Shown here piece by piece: positions 1 to 5,921 of a stretch of 64,000 nt of DNA (position 1 is its first letter; the number at the start of each line of letters is the position of its first letter). The position numbers were made by a program, and so were the translations under genes. Origin of the DNA: Thalassobacillus sp043497085 (GTDB taxonomy: Bacteria; Bacillota; Bacilli; Bacillales; Halobacillaceae); assembly GCA_043497085.1 (NCBI GenBank), contig JBIEKI010000015.1; one strand, written 5' to 3'. The notes below the pieces were generated by a model. The model worked only from the letters and a program-made list of their open reading frames with translations. It ran no database searches and was not told where the DNA came from.

Positions 1-1867
1 GACTGCTGCTTCCTCTAAAGAACATTATACAAAAGAAGAAGCGGTCGATCGCTTTAAAAAAATCTATCAGGATTTTTCTATTAAAGATGTAGAAGTGACC
101 TTTGAGCAGAAAGAGGAAGAAGAGGAAGAGGATAAGGAGAAGACAGAAGAAACCATTCCCTTCAAAGTTTCGATGACATCGGTTGCAGGTGACATCGAAT
201 TTGATTATGAGGCGACGCTGACGAAAGAAGAACGGGAAGCAGACGGTGAAACGAAAGAAAACTGGTATGTCAACTGGAACCCGGGATTCATTTTTCCGGA
301 GATAGCTGAGGGCCAGGAAGTAGGACTATCCACTAAGAATCCTGTCAGAGGAGAAATTTACGATCGCAATGGCAACGGTCTGGTCATTAATGCTGAATTT
401 CTGAACATCGGTGTGATTCCGGAACAGCTTGGGGAAGAGGAAGCAGAGATGAAACAGAAGATTTCCGAACTCCTGGATATGGCTGTAGAAGATATTGATA
501 AAAAGTTGAGTGCCGGCTGGGTACAAAAAAACCCGGGTCAATTCGTACCACTGAAAAAGATACCCGCAGATGAGAAGGAGAGAATAGAAAAACTGGTTGC
601 CATGGAACCTGTCTCTACCCAGGCAACCACCGGACGGGACTACCCTTATGGAGAAGCAGCCGCCCATCTGACTGGCTATATCCGCCAGGTGACTGCCGAG
701 GATTTAGAAGAATTGGATGACGAAAAATATCATGCCAATAGCATGATTGGTCATGGCGGGCTGGAAGGAAAGATGGAAGACACCTTAAGCGGGTCCCCTG
801 GAGTCACTATTTATGCTAAATCGGAGGAAGGAACCACAACCATCGCTGAAACTCCAGTAGAACATGGGGAGGATGTACATCTTACGATAGACGCTGAGCT
901 CCAGAAGAAAATCTATCAATCTTATGAAGGAAAAGCAGGGGCTGCGGCGGCCATCCACCCGACTACTGGTGAAACACTGGCACTGGTCAGTTCTCCCGCT
1001 ATCGATCCGAACCTGAGGGTTTATGGTACGACCAAAGAGCTTGATGATACAGGACAGCCCAGCTTGAACCGTTCCATGTATACCTTTGCACCAGGGTCAA
1101 CCATCAAACCGGTTACGGCGGCGATCGCATTGAGTAATGGTGTCATCGCACCAGAAGAAACCATTGACATTAATGGCAAAACGTGGGCAAAAGAAGATGG
1201 GTCCTGGGGTAATTATGAGATCAGTCGGGTCACAGAATTTAATGGACCTGTCGATGTCACCAATGCACTGATTCGCTCCGATAATATCTTCTTTGCAAGA
1301 ACAGCCTTGAAGATGGAACAGGAAACCTTCCGTGCCGGCTTGGAATCGTTTGGTTTCAATCAGGAAATTCCGATCGAATACCCTGTATATAACTCGCAGA
1401 TTTCCAATGAAGATACGTTTTCCGATGATTTGCTGATGGCAAACACCGCCTATGGACAGGGCCAAATGGAAATGTCATTGATCCATCTCGCGACAGCGTA
1501 TACCCCATTTTTCAATGAAGGTAACTTGTTGAAGCCTACGATTGTTAAAGGTGAAAACACGCGGGAAATTTGGAAAGAGGGTGTGACCGACCCACAATAC
1601 AATGATGTCATTAAAAATGCGCTGCGCCAGGTGGTTGCTCATGAAGCAGGAACGGCACGTGCTGCTAACATTTCAGGAACTTCATTATCCGGAAAGACAG
1701 GGACAGCTGAATTGAAACGTACAAAAGATGAGGAAGGAAAGGAAAACGGCTGGTTTGTCGTTTATCCGACCGAAAATACGGATATATTACTTGCAATGAT
1801 GAAAGAAAATGCCAAAAGCGGGGACGTTGTCAAACAGGCCGCAGGATTATTCCGGAATATGGAATGA
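1..1867 (+). CDS. Class B penicillin-binding protein (PBP3/PbpC, MecA-like), 3' part
   Basis: The gene runs in from the left edge: the frame is open from base 2, so the true start is outside the window. The first residues, with an acidic Glu-rich stretch, look like the NTF2-like MecA N-terminal domain. A PBP dimerisation region follows, then a C-terminal transpeptidase. All three penicilloyl-serine motifs are visible: STIK with the nucleophile serine near base 1097, SDN near 1277 and KTG near 1694. The enzyme should therefore cross-link peptidoglycan outside the membrane, anchored by an N-terminal segment not seen here. The family includes B. subtilis PbpC and staphylococcal MecA; resistance cannot be judged from sequence. 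No terminator is obvious before the riboswitch that follows. Confidence 0.92.
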   Translation, partial: TAASSKEHYTKEEAVDRFKKIYQDFSIKDVEVTFEQKEEEEEEDKEKTEETIPFKVSMTSVAGDIEFDYEATLTKEEREADGETKENWYVNWNPGFIFPEIAEGQEVGLSTKNPVRGEIYDRNGNGLVINAEFLNIGVIPEQLGEEEAEMKQKISELLDMAVEDIDKKLSAGWVQKNPGQFVPLKKIPADEKERIEKLVAMEPVSTQATTGRDYPYGEAAAHLTGYIRQVTAEDLEELDDEKYHANSMIGHGGLEGKMEDTLSGSPGVTIYAKSEEGTTTIAETPVEHGEDVHLTIDAELQKKIYQSYEGKAGAAAAIHPTTGETLALVSSPAIDPNLRVYGTTKELDDTGQPSLNRSMYTFAPGSTIKPVTAAIALSNGVIAPEETIDINGKTWAKEDGSWGNYEISRVTEFNGPVDVTNALIRSDNIFFARTALKMEQETFRAGLESFGFNQEIPIEYPVYNSQISNEDTFSDDLLMANTAYGQGQMEMSLIHLATAYTPFFNEGNLLKPTIVKGENTREIWKEGVTDPQYNDVIKNALRQVVAHEAGTARAANISGTSLSGKTGTAELKRTKDEEGKENGWFVVYPTENTDILLAMMKENAKSGDVVKQAAGLFRNME

Positions 1868-1937
1868 ACCGGTCGCTTGTTGCTAAATCTGTGATAGTTT
1901 TTTATAATAGATGCAGTACAAAAAAAGCATAGATTCA

Positions 1938-2034
1938 AAGCCTTCCAAGGGGAGCCGAATTTGGCTGAGAGTGGGCGCTCGTGTCCTTACCCTTCGAACC
2001 TGTTAGTTAATACTAGCGTAGGAATGGTGGCTTT
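1938..2034 (+). promoter_or_regulatory. TPP (thi-box) riboswitch 1
   Basis: The conserved thi-box pieces are present in order: GGGAGCC, GGCTGAGAGTGGG, ACCCTTCGAACCTG and a GTTAATACTAGCGTAGG segment, closed by a P1 helix (AAGCC with GGCTT). It lies directly upstream of a thiT-like gene and is followed by a terminator hairpin, so TPP binding should end transcription early. Confidence 0.95.
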
Positions 2035-2043
2035 TATGATGGT

Positions 2044-2099
2044 GCAATGCAAACGGAATCCGTCCATCTGGAAGCTTCCCCCTTGGCATTGCTTTTTTT
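2044..2099 (+). terminator. Riboswitch 1 expression-platform terminator
   Basis: GCAATGC (2044-2050) pairs with GCATTGC (2086-2092) and is followed by seven T. The position between the TPP aptamer and the thiT start makes this the regulated terminator. Confidence 0.75.
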
Positions 2100-2130
2100 G
2101 TTGCCAAAAAACAAGGGGAGTGATTGACTC

Positions 2131-2742
2131 ATGAGAAACAAACGTACGTTATTTATGGTAGAGGTGGCGATTTTTGCAGCGCTTGCGACACTGTTGGACT
2201 TCATCCCGATTTTCAAAATGCCGCAGGGCGGTTCGGTGTCGCTTGCGATGGTGCCAGTCTTTCTGATTGCGTTCCGCTGGGGATTAAAAGGTGGACTGCT
2301 GACCGGATTGCTTTACGGGATTTTCCAGATCATCGTCGGACAGGCTTATATTTTGACGCCGGTGCAGGCGGTTATTGAATACGGGCTGGCGTTCACGCTG
2401 TTAGGATTAGCCGGTATTTTTGCTCACACAGTCAAACAGGCGTTAATCAACCATAATACGAAGAAGTTTTTCACGTATGTAACGCTCGGTATACTGCTTG
2501 GAAGTACACTCCGGTTCATCGGACACTTCATCGCAGGCGTCGTATTTTTTGCCGAATATACCGATGCAGAAAATGTATGGATTTACTCGTTAGTATACAA
2601 TGCTTCTTATATGGTGCCAGCAGCAATCATTAGTGCGCTCGGCTTGGGATATTTATTCCACAAACAGCCGCGAATTCTTTTGAATGATCAGGAACAGGCT
2701 TCCTACCGGGCGGCAGCAAGACCTAAGGAACAATTGAATTAA
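2131..2742 (+). CDS. thiT: ThiT, ECF-type thiamine transporter S component
   Basis: This is a 203-residue, very hydrophobic protein with about six membrane segments. It resembles the ThiT family of substrate-binding S components, which bind thiamine and are energised by the shared EcfAA'T module, not seen in this window. The start is the ATG preceded by GGGGAG. The TPP riboswitch immediately upstream strongly supports thiamine as the substrate. The gene appears monocistronic, closed by a terminator at 2749-2781. It is separate from the second thiamine-related transporter (ykoFEDC) 20 kb away. Confidence 0.9.
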   Translation: MRNKRTLFMVEVAIFAALATLLDFIPIFKMPQGGSVSLAMVPVFLIAFRWGLKGGLLTGLLYGIFQIIVGQAYILTPVQAVIEYGLAFTLLGLAGIFAHTVKQALINHNTKKFFTYVTLGILLGSTLRFIGHFIAGVVFFAEYTDAENVWIYSLVYNASYMVPAAIISALGLGYLFHKQPRILLNDQEQASYRAAARPKEQLN

Positions 2743-2748
2743 ATCATC

Positions 2749-2781
2749 AACCTTGCCAATTATTTCTGGCAAGGTTTTTCT
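2749..2781 (+). terminator. Intrinsic terminator after thiT
   Basis: ACCTTGCCA pairs with TGGCAAGGT across a short loop and is followed by TTTTTC. Confidence 0.8.
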
Positions 2782-2829
2782 TTTTATCAGGGGGGTATAT
2801 AGTATGATGGAGAAAAGGGGGCAGGGAAT

Positions 2830-2967
2830 ATGAGAGAATTAGTAGGTCGCTGCAGTAAGTGCGGAAAAAGCGTTTATTGTGAGGACGGCTTTTTGAATGG
2901 TTTCTATGAGAATAAACAATTGTACTGTAATGCATGCTATGAAAAAGTAGAGGAACAGGAAAAGTGA
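2830..2967 (+). CDS. Small double-CxxC (Zn-ribbon-like) protein, 45 aa
   Basis: The frame is MRELVGRCSKCGKSVYCEDG followed by a second cysteine pair (CNAC) and a charged tail. Two CxxC knuckles about 28 residues apart suggest one bound zinc. A GCAGGGAAT ribosome site precedes the ATG. Its stop overlaps the GTG start of the phospholipase-like gene by four bases (GTGA), so the two are probably translationally coupled. I do not recognise a named family; a nucleic-acid or protein-contact role is only a guess. Confidence 0.7.
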   Translation: MRELVGRCSKCGKSVYCEDGFLNGFYENKQLYCNACYEKVEEQEK

Positions 2968-4445
2968 AAAACAAATTCGCCCGCATCCAAACCAGAATGA
3001 AATTATTACTTAAGAAAAAACGAAGCTGGCTATTCATAGCGGTGGTGCTATGGTTATCCGGCGTGATATTCTACAATACTTCCTATAAGACATTACCCGA
3101 AGGGCTCTCTTATGAAGGCAATGTACACGACATGAAACAGGTTGAATTCTTTCGCGATTTGACCTACCCGGACGAAAACGGCAAAACCGTCCATGACCGC
3201 GAGATATTCCAGGAAATCAATGATCTGATCGGAGAGGCGGAAGAGTTTGTCGTGATTGATATGTTTCTGTTCAACGGTTATACAGATGGAAAGAGAGAAT
3301 TTCCCCCAATATCAAAAGAGCTTGCTGATGCTATCATCAAGCAAAAAGAAAAGCATCCTGACCTGAAGGCAGTGTTTATTACCGACCAGGTCAATACGGT
3401 CTATAATTCCTACCAGCCGGAAGCGATTGAGCGGCTGCGCGCGAATGATGTGGACGTCGTGATGACCAGCCTGAGCGAACTAAGGGACTCTAATCCATTG
3501 TATTCATCGGTTTACCGGACCTTTTTCCAATGGTTCGGGGAAAAAGGGGATGGCTGGATAGGCAACCCGATGGCGAAACAGGCTCCTGATATCACCTTCC
3601 GTTCTTATGTGAAAATGATGAATATCAAGGCGAATCACCGCAAGCTGATAGTTACAGAAGATGCGGCGATTGTATCTACCGCCAACCCTCATGATGCCAG
3701 TGGTTATCATGAAAATGTGGCGTTCAAGATGAAAGGACCGATACAGAAAGATATTTTAGAAGCAGAAAAAGCGATCGTCGACTATTCCGCCGAGGAGGAA
3801 GTCGATTATCCTGATATCGAAAGCTATCAGTTTGAAGAACAAACCGGCAGCATCAATGCCCAGTTTCTGACTGAACGTAAAATTTATGAAGCGATTTTAG
3901 CTGACTTAGAGAATGCTTCAGAAAATGATAAGGTCTGGCTTGGTATGTACTACCTGGCTGATCGGAAAATACTGGGCCGTTTAATAGAAGCGGCTGATAA
4001 TGGTGCAATGGTCAATATTATTCTCGACCCGAATAAGACAGCTTTTGGCAATACAAAGACAGGATTGCCGAATATCCCGGTCGCGGCTGAATTGTTTAAG
4101 CTGGATCATCCAAATATGAACATACGCTGGTATAACGTCGGTAAAGAACAGTTCCATACAAAAATGCTTTACATTGATAAAGCAAAAGGTGACCATGTGA
4201 TTATTGGCGGATCAGCGAATTATACGAGACGTAACCTGGCTAACTTGAATCTGGAGGCAGATGTAAGAATCCAGGCGCCACAAAAGGAGCAAGTAATCCA
4301 GGAGGTAAGGGATTATTTTGAAAATATGTGGACGAACCAAGGCGGCGCGTATACCGTAGCCTACAAAGAAAATGAAAGTGAGTTGAACTTTTTACTCAGC
4401 CTGACTTACCGTCTGCAAAAGCTGGTCTGGTTTACCACCTATTAA
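2964..4445 (+). CDS. Phospholipase D-like protein (cardiolipin-synthase-related)
   Basis: The 493-residue protein starts with a basic stretch and one membrane segment (about residues 22-38). Two PLD domains follow. The first HKD-type motif is NHRKLIV (His225, Lys227), then a TANPHD segment. The second is FHTKMLYID (His398, Lys400), followed by GGSANYTRRN. Both active-site halves look intact, so it should hydrolyse or transfer phosphodiesters, probably on lipids at the outer membrane face. It lacks the two N-terminal helices of classical Cls and is not an obvious cardiolipin synthase. It begins with GTG inside the stop of the small Zn-ribbon gene. A hairpin at about 4504-4554 probably ends the unit. 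Confidence 0.85.
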   Translation: MKNKFARIQTRMKLLLKKKRSWLFIAVVLWLSGVIFYNTSYKTLPEGLSYEGNVHDMKQVEFFRDLTYPDENGKTVHDREIFQEINDLIGEAEEFVVIDMFLFNGYTDGKREFPPISKELADAIIKQKEKHPDLKAVFITDQVNTVYNSYQPEAIERLRANDVDVVMTSLSELRDSNPLYSSVYRTFFQWFGEKGDGWIGNPMAKQAPDITFRSYVKMMNIKANHRKLIVTEDAAIVSTANPHDASGYHENVAFKMKGPIQKDILEAEKAIVDYSAEEEVDYPDIESYQFEEQTGSINAQFLTERKIYEAILADLENASENDKVWLGMYYLADRKILGRLIEAADNGAMVNIILDPNKTAFGNTKTGLPNIPVAAELFKLDHPNMNIRWYNVGKEQFHTKMLYIDKAKGDHVIIGGSANYTRRNLANLNLEADVRIQAPQKEQVIQEVRDYFENMWTNQGGAYTVAYKENESELNFLLSLTYRLQKLVWFTTY

Positions 4446-4503
4446 GCGCGCCTAATCATCCCTGGTTGAATGTCGTGTGCGGGGTGAACAAACCTGAAAA
4501 AAT

Positions 4504-4554
4504 GGCTGAATCCTTGTCCCTTTGTAACGGAAGGTCCTGGGATTCAGCTCTTTT
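4504..4554 (+). terminator. Terminator after the PLD-like gene
   Basis: GCTGAATCC and GGGATTCAGC pair around a 20-25 base loop, followed by TCTTTT. Confidence 0.6.
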
Positions 4555-4555
4555 A

Positions 4556-4690
4556 CTGGACAAAAGCTTTTAATACCAGACAACTTTAGCTGTAACTAGA
4601 CAATTTCCGGATTTTACTAGACATTTTTGAGAAAATACTAGACGAAATCAATAATTAACTAGACAAAAATTACTTTTTCTAGACAAAATA
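4556..4690. repeat. Seven-unit phased CTAGACA repeat, 20-21 bp period
   Basis: Variants of CTAGACA start at 4556, 4576, 4596, 4617, 4638, 4659 and 4679, giving steps of 20, 20, 21, 21, 21 and 20 bases. The seven-base cores are conserved (CTGGACA, CCAGACA, CTAGACA, CTAGACG) while the bases between them are AT-rich and vary. The array fills the gap between two convergent terminators, and I find no ORF in it. A period near two helical turns puts all cores on one face of the DNA. Confidence 0.75.
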
Positions 4691-4710
4691 ATACGACATA
4701 GGAGCAAATA

Positions 4711-4752
4711 AAAAAGAGTGTGAGCCATAACAGACGGCTTCACACTCTTTTA
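4711..4752. terminator. Bidirectional terminator
   Basis: AAGAGTGTGAGCC pairs with GGCTTCACACTCTT, flanked by an A-run on the left and T-run on the right. It lies between the phased repeat and the convergent YflT-like gene. Confidence 0.85.
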
Positions 4753-4757
4753 TCTAT

Positions 4758-5108
4758 TTAGGCTAAAATTGACTCGACATCTTCGGTCTCAGTTACCAGC
4801 AGCAGTACTCTCCCTTGATCCATTTCTTCTTCATAACTATCCGCTTCCTCTTCACTAAAGCCCATTTCCTCTAATTTCGTACGCAGTTCGTCCCCTTTTT
4901 TACTGAACAGGTTTCCGATTGCATTCTTGAAATCCTGCTCGGAAAATCCGATCGTGTTCGCACTGGCATTGCTGGCCAGGCGCTCCGTACGATCATCATC
5001 GTGGGTCAATACATAGACATTGTCGCTATCAATCCCGCGATCTTTTAACTTTTTCACATCTTCGATTACTTTTTCATCGTTGGTATATTCTCGAATAAAT
5101 GGTTTCAT
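4758..5108 (-). CDS. YflT-like general stress protein (GSP17M domain)
   Basis: The 116-residue acidic, soluble protein matches the general stress protein 17M-like domain of B. subtilis YflT. It begins with a KPFIREYTNDEKVIEDVKKL segment containing the typical Y-n-E/D-x-E start, and carries a VYVLTHDDDRT strand-loop. The start is taken at the ATG at 5108, which has AAGGAG eight bases upstream; an in-frame GTG at 5117 would overlap that site. In B. subtilis the family is SigB-controlled; no SigB promoter was verified here. Molecular function is unknown for the family. Confidence 0.8.
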   Translation of the reverse strand: MKPFIREYTNDEKVIEDVKKLKDRGIDSDNVYVLTHDDDRTERLASNASANTIGFSEQDFKNAIGNLFSKKGDELRTKLEEMGFSEEEADSYEEEMDQGRVLLLVTETEDVESILA

Positions 5109-5179
5109 TATACGCACTCCTTTATAAGGTATACATCATCCCTATAACCCTAAAGCAGGCTATGCAAACTTCTGAAACA

Positions 5180-5220
5180 TTGACAAAGGAATAAGATTAG
5201 ATTAATATCTAATTAGATAT
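5180..5220 (+). promoter_or_regulatory. SigA promoter overlapped by a 16-bp palindromic operator
   Basis: TTGACA (5180-5185) and TATA-like TAATAT (5203-5208) are 17 bases apart. The perfect palindrome ATATCTAATTAGATAT (5205-5220) covers the -10 box and the likely start point. The gene immediately downstream encodes an ArsR-type repressor, so autorepression is the simplest reading. Confidence 0.75.
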
Positions 5221-5243
5221 ATATTTAATTAGGTGGTGAAAAC

Positions 5244-5834
5244 ATGCAATTAGATAAAATGGTGCAATTTCATAAAGCTGTTGGGGATGTGACAAGAATA
5301 AGAATCCTGGCATTACTGAAAAAAGGACCACTCCACGGACAGGAAATAGCGAATAAGCTTGGACTGAAGCCGCCAACGATTACCCATCATATCGCAAAGC
5401 TGAAAGACACCGGCATGGTTTATGCGAGACGAGAAAAAAATACGATTTACTTTCAACTTGATGAAAAGAAACTGGAATACATGGCCACAGCAATCATACG
5501 AATCGGGGAGGAGAATCTTGTGAAGAAACAGGAATTGGAAATGACCGAAGCAGAAAAGCATAAAATCATCAAAAATTTTGTAACGAAAGAAGGGGAGTTA
5601 AAGCAGATTCCGAGTCAGTTGAAGAAGAAACTCGTCATTCTCAGCTACTTTGTCGAGCATTTTGAACCCGGGAAAGTATATGAGGAAAAAGAGGTCAATG
5701 CGTATATTAAAACCTTCCATGAAGACTTTGCCACGATACGCAGAGAATGGGTGATGCAGCAATTCATGTATCGGGAAAACAATCGCTATCAGCTGAACCC
5801 TAAGGAAATTTGGCCGATTGTTATCGAAAAATAG
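5244..5834 (+). CDS. ArsR-family regulator with C-terminal DUF2087 domain
   Basis: The 196-residue protein has an N-terminal winged helix. The helix-turn-helix is around residues 30-60 (GQEIANKLGLKPPTITHHIA), in the typical ArsR/SmtB arrangement. The C-terminal ~75 residues fit DUF2087, with the KVYEEKEVNAYIKTFHEDFA segment and a basic tail. No cluster of metal-binding cysteines is present, so it may not sense metals. It starts 24 bases after the palindrome at its own promoter. The next gene, fdhA, is in the same direction 88 bases downstream with its own TATAAT, so control of fdhA is possible but unproven. Confidence 0.85.
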   Translation: MQLDKMVQFHKAVGDVTRIRILALLKKGPLHGQEIANKLGLKPPTITHHIAKLKDTGMVYARREKNTIYFQLDEKKLEYMATAIIRIGEENLVKKQELEMTEAEKHKIIKNFVTKEGELKQIPSQLKKKLVILSYFVEHFEPGKVYEEKEVNAYIKTFHEDFATIRREWVMQQFMYRENNRYQLNPKEIWPIVIEK

Positions 5835-5852
5835 GTTTTGTCTCCCCCTAAA

Positions 5853-5890
5853 CAGGTTACTAGTTTATATAATGCGAATAATCTAACCTG
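5853..5890 (+). promoter_or_regulatory. fdhA promoter region with split inverted repeat
   Basis: CAGGTTA (5853-5859) and TAACCTG (5884-5890) are perfect inverted halves flanking a TATAAT (5868-5873). The arrangement could be an operator around the fdhA promoter. The binding protein is unknown. Confidence 0.45.
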
Positions 5891-5921
5891 CATCTCATCA
5901 TTACAATAGGGGGAAGATAGT

